A program made the translations under genes and the position numbers. Source: Amorphophallus konjac (taxonomy: Eukaryota; Streptophyta; Magnoliopsida; Alismatales; Araceae). Taken from it: a stretch of 64,000 nt of DNA. Each line of letters begins with the position of its first letter. Within the stretch, counting starts at the first letter, position 1. A model generated the notes under the pieces. It was not told the DNA's origin, made no database searches, and worked only from the letters and a program-made list of their open reading frames with translations. Below are positions 9,405 through 19,780 of this stretch, piece after piece. The DNA lies in the NCBI GenBank assembly GCA_022559845.1, contig CM040121.1, positions 512,534,566-512,598,565 on the forward strand. The letters run 5' to 3'.

Positions 9405-10969
9405 TTGATAATACGGCAGGATATGAAACCCTTTCATTCATGGATGGATTTTCTGGATACAACCAAGTCCGTCTGGCAGAAGAAGACCAGGAGAAAACTT
9501 CATTCACTACTCCCTGGGGAACTTACTGTTATGTGGTCATGCCATTTGGACTGAAGAACGCTGGAGCCACTTACCAAAGGGCTATGATGGCAATATTTCA
9601 TGACATGATGCACATATATTTGGAAGTGTATGTGGATGATTTGTTGGTAAAATCCAAAACTAGGGCAGAACATCCCGAGGTCCTTGCAAAGGTGTTGCAA
9701 AGATCGCGTGAGTTCAATTTGAAAATGAATCCAAAAAAGTGCGTGTTTGGTGTATCATCGGGCAAGTTACTTGGCTTCATTGTGAGCAAAAGGGGCATTG
9801 AGATAGATCCCAACAAGGCTAAGGCGATTAGGGATATGCCACCCCCGAAGAATCTGAGAGAAGTTCGAGGATTAATCGGGAGGTTGCAGTTCATCCGCCG
9901 CTTTGTGTCTCAACACTCGCAAAGATGCAGGCCCTTCTACGAGTTGACCAAAGCAGGGACCAAATTTTGTTGGGATTCTAAGTGTCAGAACGCTTTTGAT
10001 GGATTAAAGGAATATCTGGCCAACCCACCTGTTCTCACTCCACCTATTCCAGATAAACCTCTGATCCTATATATCTCAGTCCTAGACGACTCTGTGGGAG
10101 CCGTTCTGGCACAAATCAATGAAGAAGGCAAGGAACGGGCAACCTATTACTTGTCTAAACTTCTCAACCCCTGTGAGCGAAAGTATACAGCCATGGAGAA
10201 GACATGTGCCGCCCTTGTGTGGGTAGTGCAGAAATTAAAACATTACTTTCTTGCTCATGAAGTCCATTTAATTGCTCGCATGAATCCTATCAAATTTCTC
10301 TTGGAAAAGTTTGTCCTTACTGATAGGCTAGCACGTTGGCAAAGCTTTCTATCTCAATTCGACATCATCTATATCCAGCAAAAGGTGATTAAAGGCTATG
10401 CTATAGCTGAGCATCTTGCTCACCACCCTCTCCCCAAATTTGATCCTGTTCAATCAGAGTTTCCAGATGAGGAACTAATGTCCATTACCCAGTCTGATGA
10501 TCCCATGTGGACATTATATTTTGATGGAGCTTTGAATTCCCAGGGGAGAGGTATTGGCATTGTCCTTTTGTCGCCCGAAGGCGTCACTATCCCAGAGGCA
10601 TTTCAGCTCTCATTTCCAGTCACCAATAACGTGGCTGAATACGAAGCTCTTCTAGCAGGTCTGAATCTTGCCTATTCCTTCTGGGTCACCGAATTGCGAG
10701 TCATAGGTGATAGTCAACTTGTTCTTCGCCAGGTGCTCACTAAATATCGCACACGCGATCCCAAGCTCAAGCCATATCAAGAGCTCACTGTTGCTTTTGC
10801 CAAACTGTTTAACAAGTTAGTCTTTGTCCATGTTCCTCGCAATCAGAACATTCTCGCCGACGCCCTTGCTTCGTTGGCATCATCATTAAGGTTCCTCTGG
10901 GTAGAAGGGCTCAATCTGTTTCCATCCACAAGCTTATCCTCCCTGCTATTCATAACCCTTCCTATTTAA
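9383..10969 (+). CDS. E1 reverse transcriptase, RNase H and second (archaeal-type) RNase H
   Basis: RT copies the element RNA into DNA. The RT palm has MPFGLKNAGATYQRAM and the catalytic YVDD at 9629-9640, intact. The retroviral-type RNase H follows (residues about 215-340: YLSKLLNPCERKYTAMEK). A second RNase H starts at about residue 370 with LYFDGALNSQGRGIGIVL, NNVAEYEALLAG, DSQLVLRQV and NILADALASLAS; this is the archaeal-type domain gained by the Tat lineage. Near 10893 the frame shifts again after SSLRF, so the last 22 residues are probably out of frame and the true frame runs on into the integrase. Confidence 0.92.
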   Translation: MPHIDVLIDNTAGYETLSFMDGFSGYNQVRLAEEDQEKTSFTTPWGTYCYVVMPFGLKNAGATYQRAMMAIFHDMMHIYLEVYVDDLLVKSKTRAEHPEVLAKVLQRSREFNLKMNPKKCVFGVSSGKLLGFIVSKRGIEIDPNKAKAIRDMPPPKNLREVRGLIGRLQFIRRFVSQHSQRCRPFYELTKAGTKFCWDSKCQNAFDGLKEYLANPPVLTPPIPDKPLILYISVLDDSVGAVLAQINEEGKERATYYLSKLLNPCERKYTAMEKTCAALVWVVQKLKHYFLAHEVHLIARMNPIKFLLEKFVLTDRLARWQSFLSQFDIIYIQQKVIKGYAIAEHLAHHPLPKFDPVQSEFPDEELMSITQSDDPMWTLYFDGALNSQGRGIGIVLLSPEGVTIPEAFQLSFPVTNNVAEYEALLAGLNLAYSFWVTELRVIGDSQLVLRQVLTKYRTRDPKLKPYQELTVAFAKLFNKLVFVHVPRNQNILADALASLASSLRFLWVEGLNLFPSTSLSSLLFITLPI

Positions 10970-10983
10970 GGGTTCAGGAGGAA

Positions 10984-12336
10984 ATGTCAAAGATGGCTCA
11001 GGATAGAGAAGTTGTTGAAAAGAGGGAAATTATGTTGGTCGAATTGGAAGAAGAATTGGCTGATGAGGAGAAGCCATGGTTCTATGAGATTGTTAAATAT
11101 TGCAAAGACCAGTCTTACCCTGAAGAGGCAACAGCAGAAGATAAGAGGGCCATAAGAAGAGTAGCCCAGAGGTACACACTTGTTGGAGGATTGCTATACA
11201 AGAAAAGCCTCACTGGTGTTCTCCTGAGGTGTCTTGATGATGATGAGTCCTGGAAGTGTGTAGAGGAAGCACACTCAGGCGTGTGCGGTGGCCATGTGAA
11301 CAGCCAAATGCTTGCTAAGAAGATCCTTCGGCAAGGCTTTTACTGGCCCACTATGGAAGAAGATTGTGCTGTCTATGTCCGTAGGTGTGTCAAGTGTCAA
11401 CTTCACGCCGATAAGATCCATTCCCCATCTTCCTCTCTCCATCCAGTGTCCTCCCCATGGCCTTTCTCCATGTGGGCATTCGACATCATTGGTCCTCTTG
11501 GTGATCCTAACTCCCTCACCAAGCAAAAATCCTTCATCCTCACTGCAACGGAGTACTTCACCAAATGGGCTGAAGCCGAAGCTTACACGGAAATCAAGGC
11601 ATCAACAGTGTGCAAGTTCATTATGAAGAACATCATTGCCAGATTTGGCATCCCAAGAACTATCATCACCGACAATGGGCCACAATTCATTTCTCAGGAC
11701 CTTAAGGACCTCTGCCAAAGGTATAAGATTGCATTGCATCATTCATCACCATATTATCCACAAGGCAATGGCCAAGCGGAGGCCACTAATAAAACATTGA
11801 TTAAAATCATAAAGAAAACCTGTGAGTCTAGCAGATTCTCGGATTGGCCAGAAAAACTTATTGAAGCTCTATGGGCTTATCGCACTTCAGTCCGTACTCC
11901 CACTGGGCAAACTCCATTCGCCCTTACTTACGGGATGGAGGCGGTAGTCCCATATGAGATTCTGGTCCCTTCTCTTAGGGTACAATTGGATAAGGAACTT
12001 CCCCTCGACGAACGTCGTGACTCACTCCTTGCCCAATTGGAACTCTTAGATGAAAAGCGCATGGCCGCAGCCGAGCATGCTCGTGTATACCAAAATAGAC
12101 TCGCACGTTTTTATCAAAAGAAGGTTGTCGAGAGAAAATTCAAAGTTGGTGAAATGGTAGTGAAAAGAATTTTTGTAAAACCTGGCGGGCCGCGTTCTAA
12201 GCTCCAACCCAATTGGGAGGGACCATACGTGGTTCAGGCTGTGCATCCTGGTAACGCCTACAGGCTAGTCAATGCTGAGGGAGTTGAGTTATCCCACCCT
12301 TGGAATGGACTGTATCTTAAAAAGTACTACCCTTAG
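10984..12336 (+). CDS. E1 integrase
   Basis: Inserts the cDNA into the genome. An HHCC zinc-binding domain (HSGVCGGH and CVKCQLH) precedes the RNase-H-fold core. The catalytic triad is complete: Asp codon 11482-11484 (WAFDIIG), Asp 11671-11673 (TDNGPQF) and Glu 11779-11781 (GQAEATNKTL), with 35 residues between the second Asp and the Glu. The C-terminal domain ends in KLQPNWEGPYVV and WNGLYLKKYYP, the usual end of plant Gypsy polyproteins. No chromodomain is present, as expected for Tat. The start given is the first ATG; the natural frame enters from the RNase H region upstream. Confidence 0.93.
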   Translation: MSKMAQDREVVEKREIMLVELEEELADEEKPWFYEIVKYCKDQSYPEEATAEDKRAIRRVAQRYTLVGGLLYKKSLTGVLLRCLDDDESWKCVEEAHSGVCGGHVNSQMLAKKILRQGFYWPTMEEDCAVYVRRCVKCQLHADKIHSPSSSLHPVSSPWPFSMWAFDIIGPLGDPNSLTKQKSFILTATEYFTKWAEAEAYTEIKASTVCKFIMKNIIARFGIPRTIITDNGPQFISQDLKDLCQRYKIALHHSSPYYPQGNGQAEATNKTLIKIIKKTCESSRFSDWPEKLIEALWAYRTSVRTPTGQTPFALTYGMEAVVPYEILVPSLRVQLDKELPLDERRDSLLAQLELLDEKRMAAAEHARVYQNRLARFYQKKVVERKFKVGEMVVKRIFVKPGGPRSKLQPNWEGPYVVQAVHPGNAYRLVNAEGVELSHPWNGLYLKKYYP

Positions 12337-14202
12337 ACATGTGTACATAGTTTTTTTTTAAAAAATAAATAAATAAAAAACTAAAAATGATAATGAAAAG
12401 GAAAACAATAAAAAATAATGAAAAATAATGAAAACAACAAAAACATGTGTATAAAACAAAAGAAAAGACAAAAAAATAGAAAATTCAAAATGCTGATGCC
12501 TGGAGATCACCATGTAGTTAAGTCATTGCATTCAACCTCCATGTTAGAATAGGGCCCATTAAGATTTGGTAGGTCTCAGGTCTTGGTTTGCCAGAACCGT
12601 AGAGATCCCTGTCCGACTGGTTCGACTTATGCCCCCTTCAAAAGAAGGCAACATGCATGTACACATGTGTTCTATAAGGATCGTTAGCATCGCTCATGGT
12701 GAGGCCTCACCCAGAAGGTCTCCAGAAGGCTTAAATCTTTATTCTCTCTCTCTTCGACCGAATGAGACAGCCGGCGCCCTTAAAACGCTGAGCATGGGAA
12801 ACACGAACATAGCCCCTAGGGTAAGACTAGGACCCAATTCCTCGAGCATCGATCAGAGCACGAGAAGAGGGCAGTGTCCCCGCAGGCATCCAAGAGGGAT
12901 TCCATAAATGTCAAAATATTATGTCCCTTGCAAAAATCTATCAAAAAAAATCAGAAAAGAAAAGCAAGAAATCAAAGTCAAAAGAAAGGCCTGGTCGTAA
13001 CCGTGCCTGATTCCACTAAATGAAACCCCTTCGACTGAAAGTCAAATTACACAAAAGGGGTCATGAGATGTAAATGCTCGAGATTTAGTCTGAAATTGCC
13101 CGAAAGGGGAAGTTAAGTGTGCCCCTATTGGCTCGCCGGGTTAACGGTTTTGTCGGTCCTCTCAGGAGGTTTGCCCCCAATATTCTTCCGTCTTCCCCTA
13201 AAGATGAAGGCTCAATAGAGTTCCCGAAGGGTGAAACTCGCCAAGGCCTGCAACCTCCTTTCAATACAAGCATATGGTTATTTATTTTGAAAAGCAAAAG
13301 TCGTTGCCGTGAAAGAGTCTCCGTGTTTCTGGCCGGTCAAGACCTTTATCTACCACCTTAATGTCTTCTAGTCTAACCTCGGGCTTAGACCAATGCAAGC
13401 GCGTCACCTATAGGTGCGACGGCGTCTGATTCCGGGTCAGCGTCGCGCGGTTGGTCATTTGGGTTCCAAGGTGTTCCATTACATACCATCTAGAGTTGTG
13501 AGGAAATAGACCCGGGTCGGGCAAATCATTTACCTCGAACACTTTTTGGGTGAATCCCTGTGGTCGGAAGCAACTGGGAGCCTAAGCATGGCATGACGGC
13601 ATTGTCATCAGGATAAGTCTTAACCGGCGGGATTATCATTCGAGGAGTCTAAAGGCCCAAATCAACCTAGATGTGCACTTAGGATATCTGGGAGGTTAGT
13701 AAGAAATCCCTATTCTCATGCAGGTTAGGTGCCCTATGGGTCCTTACCAGGCATTAGCAACAAAAAAAATGATGACAATGATAAAAACACCAAAAAAAGG
13801 AAAAAGAGAAAAATGTAGATATATGCAAAACAAAAAAATGATATAAAAATAAAACAACAAAAAAATGCAAGAAAAATAAAAATAACAGAAAAAAAACACA
13901 TTTCCTATGATTGCATTTGCATGCAGCATCCCACTTTTAAATTTCGCTTGCATCCGTGTGTTTGTGTGCCGCATTCATCATCATATCTTTATCTTGCCTT
14001 TATTAATAAAGGCTTGGCCCCTTGACCCATTATCAAGGACAGTCAAAACAAACCTGCTTATTGAGCAAGGGGCCAAGTCAGAGCAGAAATTCTGACTTGT
14101 TTGTTTTAGTGATGTGTGCAGGGATTCCAGATAGCAAGAAAGAGATGAAAAACCAAAAAAAAACCAAACTTTTTATTCCATTCCAAAACTAGAAGTTGTA
14201 CA
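12337..14202. other. E1 3' region between integrase and antisense PMD gene
   Basis: No supported gene. Very A-rich stretches lie at about 12345-12490 and 13740-13895. Frames at 12566-12907 and 13119-13361 have no recognised domain and no compositional signal of coding. On the minus strand this would be downstream of the PMD gene. No clear polyadenylation site can be singled out. Confidence 0.6.
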
Positions 14203-16830
14203 TTAAGTTCCACCTTCTCTCTCTACATTACTCGTCCCACCGCTCTCCGGACAAGACGCTCTAGAGGGTGCTACCCAACTACGAAAAGCGGTACTTCTAC
14301 CGCTCAGTGCTCCTCTTCCTATCTCCACACCCCGGCGTTGATCTGCGGGGGTAGCAAAGAAGCTACTAACACGAAAGCCACGCTCTCGTGCTCTTCGGTA
14401 GCGTTCCTCGCCATCCTTCAGCCATTGCTCGGCGAGGCCAAGACTGGTCCTCAATTCAAATAGTTGGGCCTCCATGGCCCTCTTCTCCTCTTTCTCGGTC
14501 AATTTCTTGGCCTTCTCTCTTTCCCTGTCCCTTTCTCTCTCGACACGTTCTCTCTCCCTGTCTTCTCTCTCCAGCTGAAGGGTGATCCTTAGCTCCACAG
14601 CGTCCCTAGAAGAGTCGTCATCTGGACGACGACGCAGTTCCTCTTCTAGCTCGGCTATTCTAGCCTCCTTCTGGGTGACATGCGCGAGTGCCTCCTCTAT
14701 TTCTTTCTCCTGCCATACATATCATCTCAAGCATATGGCAATGCTTGAACAAGGGATATTAAATGGTGAGACTCTCACCTGTGCAGAAAGCATCCCTTCT
14801 GCTTCCGCAGCCCGTTGTGTGGTATGAGCAAGCTGCTCGTGGAGTAGATCTAACTCTGAAGTAGGAATCCATAGACTGGAAGAAGCGCCGTCTGCCCCCA
14901 TTGCCGATGAAACTGCATCGAGCTGGGCACGCTGCGGCACATGAGGTGACATTTAAGTGGTTAGTGCCATGAATCTCAAATCATATCAGGAGTGTGTACA
15001 TGAATACTTACTGATGAACCCAGAGCCGCTCGGGTGTCATTCAACTCTTGCTCCGTGTCCGCCAAACGAGCTCGTAAGTTCGTTATTATGGTGTCACGGG
15101 CATCCTACAGTTATGGCTTAGGAGTTCACCAAAAGAACAAAAAAAATGGAGAAAATGTAAAAGATAAAAAAATTATGTTTTATTCTACCTCCACAAGCCC
15201 TCCAAGCTGGAGTCTCTCCGCATACATTGCCCTGTAGAGTCGCAGGTAATCCTCACTGTCTTGCGCCTGCGATTCCACGAGCGTGCCTCCCCGCTGCCAA
15301 TCTTCATATTGTTCGGGGAAGCGCACCCTCCAATCAACACAAGTTGCCGGCCCGCGTGTCTTCTTCCCGACGCTGGGTGATGTGGTCATATCCACCCATT
15401 CCTGGGCAAACCCTAGGGTCCTCATGGCTAATCGCAGCCTGAGGGGCTCGATCTCATTCAAGCAATGGAGCCAGAGGTCCCGTCCGAATCGGGCACGGCT
15501 TCCAATTACCCACGGCTGGTCGACATCGACCATGTTCGAGTAAGGCCTCCAGTTTACCTATGTTGGGTTGTACATATCTTCTTAGTTAGCTGAAAATACA
15601 AAAAAATGATGAAAAAATGAATAACGAAAAAAAAAGAAAAAAGAAAAAAAATCCTACCATCGCTGCAGGGAACTCTTGTAGCTCCCGTCTCAATACCATC
15701 AGTTGGTAGGATAGTGGTGCTGTACTCATGATGGGTTGCCACCGCCTAGCCAACGGGATCGTCATTGGCTGCCAGTGTCGAGCTCTCCCCATTGGAATAT
15801 AATAGTAGCTCCATAGCTACACCATCATGTGTCATTGGCATCAACAAATACAAAAAAAAGCATAAAAATAAAAACAAAAAAAATAATAATCTTTTACCTG
15901 AATGAAGGGCGTAAACCCATTTATTGTCACCTCTCGGCCTGTCCTTTGCGACAGACCTGTGAATAGATGCGCTAGTACGGCAGCTCCCCAGGCGTACTGT
16001 CCTACTCTCTCCAAATCCACGAGCAGCTCCAGGAAGCGGCAGTGTATATTGTCTCCCTTGGAGCCCAGTAGCAACTTGCCCAACAGAAAGATGAGGAACC
16101 TCCTCAGATCCATGTTGGTCCTTTCCCAGTTGCTGGCGTCCACGCAGTACACAGCACGGGCTCCTCTTTCGGCTCTTTCCATGAATTCCTCCAGGGACTC
16201 GTCGTCCCGTGGACGAATGTCAGTAAGCCCTAGCGCTTCCATGATCGACGCCTTCGCTACTGACCTATTCTTCCGACCGTCAAGATTTAGCCCCAGCAGC
16301 TTTTGGGCACCTTCTCGGTAGTCCGCATAAGTGACGCCAGTCACGGCCTCTCCATCTACTTTGAGGCCCGTGATCCGGACCACGTCTTCAAGGCTGGGCA
16401 CCATGTGCCCCCAAGGCATCAGGAATGCCCGACTTATCGGGTCCCATCTTTCGCGCAGTGCCTGGATAAGGGCAAGGTCGAGCTTGATCGGCTCGATTCT
16501 GAGGAAGGCCCCGAACCCCATCACGTCTAATCTGGCCTTCTGGAAGTCCGGGAGACCTCGATAGGCCGCTACCACCAGCTCCCATGAGATGTGCGATCTT
16601 ATCATGCCCTGCACATCCACAAGAAGTGACAAAAGGGAGCTTCGCTAAGGAAGAAAGGAGAAGAAAGCATGAAGAAAGGAACGAGAGGATCCACTTACAA
16701 GCTGTGATCGGGTCCTCTCACTCAGTTGTCCTTCGACTTCTGAGAGTCTTCTAGAACTACTACCAGACCGGCTCCTCTTCAAGGAGCGAGAAGACTCGCC
16801 TTCTGCTCTGAAGTTAGATTCACCCTCCAT
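14203..16830 (-). CDS. Antisense plant mobile domain (PMD) gene, 7 exons, 707 codons
   Basis: Minus-strand exons: 16830-16699, 16608-15898, 15816-15658, 15557-15189, 15104-15012, 14931-14779, 14709-14203. Every intron is GT-AG and phase 0 (donors such as GTAAGTGG and GTAAGTATTC), and the joined frame is open for 707 codons, ending TGA. The PMD (aminotransferase-like family, as in MAIN/MAIL1) covers exons 2-4. Signatures are ALRERWDPISRAFLMPWGH, SLEDVVRITGLKVDGEAVTG, YAWGAAVLAHLFTGL, then WSYYYIPMG across an exon junction and NWRPYSNM. Exons 5-7 encode a C-terminal coiled coil rich in Glu/Arg. The ATG at 16830 starts MEGESNFRAEGESS; an in-frame ATG lies six codons upstream. A TATA box lies about 105 bp upstream. 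PMD genes occur in host genomes and within plant retrotransposons; function here is unknown, but the PMD proteins studied act in transposon silencing. Confidence 0.88.
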
Positions 16831-16934
16831 CCTGCAAAAAATGAGCAACGCTCGTTACCTCTCCCTTTACAAACCTTCACTCCTCAAATTAGCTCTTACA
16901 ACTTCGGTGTTTCCAAGTCAAGCGAAAGGGGAGG

Positions 16935-16942
16935 TATTTATA
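16935..16942 (-). promoter_or_regulatory. TATA box of the antisense PMD gene
   Basis: On the minus strand the sequence reads CCTATAAATACCTCCCC, about 105 bp upstream of the ATG. The second PMD gene has a matching CTATAAGTATCGCCCC at 19773-19789, and the similarity goes on for about 15 bp downstream. This suggests a shared ancestral promoter. Confidence 0.7.
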
Positions 16943-17014
16943 GGATCGGAAAGAAGGTGATCTGGATCTATCACCATCACCCCAGCAACAGCCTTTACGA
17001 CAAGTCACCCTCTC

Positions 17015-17460
17015 TTTACTCTCGCATGTCACTCTGCCATCTGGAGTGATCAATTCGGAGGCGTGATTTGTTGACTTGTACTCCCCATGCGGTCTAAAGA
17101 TTCCCCGTGTTTATTGTCCCGTTGCGACTACTGCTAGCGCAAAGAAGAAAGTGGGGGACATTTATACGGGAAAACAGGACCAGGGACCGACGTTGTTGAA
17201 ATTGGTGGTAGATTCCTTTGAAAGTCATGGCCACGGGACACTCGCGTGCCACTTCGCCATGTGGAGTAAATGGAGCGGAGCTGTGATTTGTTGACCCGCC
17301 ACTCCTATTCGGTCCAAAGATTCCCCGTGTCTCTTGTCCTATTGCGACTACTTTTAGCGCAAACGAGGAAATGAGGGGCATTCACGTGGGAAAAGAGCAC
17401 CACGGGCCGATATTGTTGAAATCCGTGGCTGATCCCCTTTGAAAATCATGGCTATGGTGA
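17015..17460. repeat. Two tandem copies of a 220-bp unit upstream of the PMD promoter
   Basis: GTGATTTGTTGAC recurs at 17063 and 17283, and the following sequence (GGTCTAAAGATTCCCCGTGT against GGTCCAAAGATTCCCCGTGT, then TATTGCGACTAC and TAGCGCAAA) matches unit by unit at a 220-bp period. The units have diverged by perhaps 20-25 percent. The block lies directly upstream of the minus-strand PMD gene, so it is in promoter position. No gene is seen in it. Confidence 0.8.
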
Positions 17461-17601
17461 GTCACCGCCCCGTGTTTTAAGGCGAAATCTCGCCGAGCAT
17501 ACTGCGCGAGAACCCATGTGGTGGAGAAGAGGCGTAGAGCAGAAGGAACATATCCAGGGCGAACCAGCCGTGTTCAAACCAAGCTATTTCACTCGCACAT
17601 C

Positions 17602-17609
17602 TATATAAG
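17602..17609 (+). promoter_or_regulatory. Possible plus-strand TATA box
   Basis: CTATATAAGG is followed about 30 bp on by a GAGTGAGTGAAC region and then pyrimidine-rich leader-like sequence. It could drive a plus-strand transcript antisense to the PMD relic. No convincing coding frame follows, so this is a motif match only. Confidence 0.3.
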
Positions 17610-17699
17610 GGTTTGTGCCCGTCATGAGAAGGGAGTGAGTGAACAAGCCACTCACTAACCCTCATCACCCTCCTGGTCGCTTCTCTTCTCTCTCTCAAG

Positions 17700-18190
17700 G
17701 CAAGAAGTCCCTCGGAGGACTTCTATAGTTCCGTGACGCAGCAATCGCTTTGTCGCGCCATGCGTTCCCACCTGCTCTTCGGCAGTGCTCCTCGCCGTCC
17801 TCCTGTCTCTCTCGCGACCCTGATGGCCGCGAAGCTCTTGAAGTCGAGGCCGCTAGCTGAGCTGCCCTATGCTCTGCCGATGAAGATGCTACCAACTCCA
17901 GGAGCTCCTCTGTTGCGAGCTCTAATCCCCTTCAATCTGCAGAGCGAGCCATGTCTGGATGCTCTTTCTCTCAGAGCTCCATCTCCTGGGCCTCTTGTGC
18001 TGCTCTATTTTTGCCTTTTCTCTCTCTATTATCTCTTGCTTTATCTCTCTCTTAGCCATTCGGAGAGAAATCTTCAGCTCCCGGGCATCTCAGGGCAACT
18101 CCTCATGCTAGTTGCCTTGATTTTTTGGCTCTTGTCCGGAATGGTTGGCTACCATCTAGCACTGGCTATTGCAGATGTTTGTGCCAAAAA
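17700..18190 (-). pseudogene. Relic of a PMD-gene 3' exon
   Basis: On the minus strand this stretch aligns with the last exon of the intact PMD gene. For example, GAGCTGAAGATTTCTCTCCG matches GAGCTAAGGATCACCCTTCA, followed by Arg/Glu-rich coil codons and an end close to the expected stop. Several in-frame stops are present. It is preceded on the minus strand by a pyrimidine-rich, intron-like tract ending near AATAG at about 18165. It lies just downstream of the second PMD gene and is probably that gene's lost 3' exon. Confidence 0.6.
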
Positions 18191-18292
18191 CAAAAAAAAG
18201 AAAGAAAAAAGGGAATAAAAGAGAAAAAAAAGAAGAGAGTTAGGATCTAAATACGCATTAAAGTTTCCATATTCATTCCAAGATAAGATACA

Positions 18293-19702
18293 TTAGGGTT
18301 TGGGCATCTCAGGCCTCAATTTCCCCAACTCGATTACATAAGCTTTCAGCAGTTCTTCGTCCTCACTCACAGACTCTGTTGCCCTCAGTGTAATGCTGGC
18401 CTTCCATGACGCTTTGATTGTCTTCACATTTCTTGCGTCACCCCCTGTGCCCAGCTCCCTTTTCCTGATTAAAGGAAGGTTGGATAGCAGTGGGAATGAA
18501 TGGCGAGGGAGGCCCATCTGAGTATGACACCGGTGCGTGTTGTAAAGGATGAATTCAGACGCGCCAACAAGCTGGAGCTCCATGTTAAGAGAAGACCTCG
18601 TGAGAAGCTCATATGGGAGTAAGCATGTCGGTGCACGAGTGAACATATACTCTTCAATGGTACTGAAGTGAGCCCGCCAGTCTTCTCGTTTCTTCAGCCA
18701 GGGAACGCGATTTGCTATACTACCACTAGAGCCTAACACATTGACCATATGGTGAAGCGGGCTTTGTTGGAAGAGTCTTGAAGTAGACGACATTCCCTCA
18801 CGATGGTTAAATTTGAAATGCAAGTCAGTCCAGCAATTCAAAAGGAGTGCGCAACCAAAAGGAGGCTTACCCATACTGGAAGCCGTGAGTCCGCTATAGA
18901 GATAAGCAAGGATAGCAGGTCCCACTCTCTTTCCTTCCCAAATTCCACAGATGGCGCTTAGCTGATCTTCCTCCACTATGTTGTCAGTATAAGGGAATAG
19001 GAGAGCACCCGCTAAGCAGATGGTGAATCCCTTCATGAGCCCTTCAATGCGATCATCATCGCTTGTCAACCTTTCAAGAGCATTTATGACCCAATCTGCA
19101 AGTTTTTGCAGATGGATTCCCTTCTGAGTCTGGACGCCCTTGATGGCTTCAGACGGCATGAAGCTTCTGAGCACCTCCTCGGAAGTCACCCTTCTTAGCA
19201 TGCGCATAACCTTTACCTTGCCATTTCTCTGGAATTTCTTCACGCCAAGTAGAAGTTCTGCTTCTTCGAGAAGAATAGTTGCCTCGAAAGTGGGGAAAAT
19301 GAAGGTATGGGTTTGAGGGTGCCAAAGCTCTACCAGTGCACCCATAGCCGCCCAATCCATGTGAATCTCGTTGTAATGTTTGGCATGAGTTACGAGCTTT
19401 TGGAGATGCCACTTTCTGATGATGGCCCTCATACTGATTGAGATGTTCGAAGTGAGTTTCGATAGCCAAGGTAACCTTGAAAACTTCCTCGGGCCAGGAA
19501 AGAGAGGATACGGCTGGAAATAGAAAAGTGGAGAAGGCAAAAATGAGCGTAAGAAAGTCTTGCAGAAACACAAAAAAAAGAAATGGTAACTCACCATTCG
19601 AGACTGAATTCTCCCGGTAAGATGCCCTTCGAGGTCGGTAAGCCGCTTGCACTCGTTGCTGGGCTTGCTTTTCTTCACAGGATGGGAAGACTCGCCTTCC
19701 AT
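18293..19702 (-). CDS. Second antisense PMD-like gene, 2 exons, 442 codons
   Basis: Minus-strand exon 1 is 19702-19595 and exon 2 is 19513-18293, separated by an 81-bp GT-AG intron in phase 0. The intron is divisible by three and has no stop, so it can be read through. Exon 1 (MEGESSHPVKKSKP, RLTDLEGHLTGRIQSR) matches exon 1 of the first PMD gene (MEGES, KRSRS, RLSEVEGQLSERTRS). Exon 2 has GALVELWHPQTHTFIFP, an EEAELLLGV segment, and VGPAILAYLYSGLTAS with CALLLNCWTDLHF. These follow the order of PMD motifs but are diverged, closer to retroelement PMD/DUF7745-type proteins. The C-terminal coiled coil of the first gene is missing; a decayed copy of its exon lies downstream at 17700-18190. Another in-frame ATG lies ten codons upstream. 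Confidence 0.78.
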   Translation of the reverse strand: MEGESSHPVKKSKPSNECKRLTDLEGHLTGRIQSRMVSYHFFFLCFCKTFLRSFLPSPLFYFQPYPLFPGPRKFSRLPWLSKLTSNISISMRAIIRKWHLQKLVTHAKHYNEIHMDWAAMGALVELWHPQTHTFIFPTFEATILLEEAELLLGVKKFQRNGKVKVMRMLRRVTSEEVLRSFMPSEAIKGVQTQKGIHLQKLADWVINALERLTSDDDRIEGLMKGFTICLAGALLFPYTDNIVEEDQLSAICGIWEGKRVGPAILAYLYSGLTASSMGKPPFGCALLLNCWTDLHFKFNHREGMSSTSRLFQQSPLHHMVNVLGSSGSIANRVPWLKKREDWRAHFSTIEEYMFTRAPTCLLPYELLTRSSLNMELQLVGASEFILYNTHRCHTQMGLPRHSFPLLSNLPLIRKRELGTGGDARNVKTIKASWKASITLRATESVSEDEELLKAYVIELGKLRPEMPKP

Positions 19703-19780
19703 CTCGAACTCTAATCTCCTCCTAAGCTTCAACTTTCTTAACTCGCCCTTGAATGCATTTTCTTAAGGCCAAAGGGGCGA

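Noticed and set aside
12566..12907. 113-codon plus-strand frame after integrase
   Set aside because: No domain, no codon bias, in the non-coding 3' region of E1.
17733..18218. 161-codon plus-strand frame
   Set aside because: It is antisense to the PMD exon relic; the coding signal is on the minus strand.
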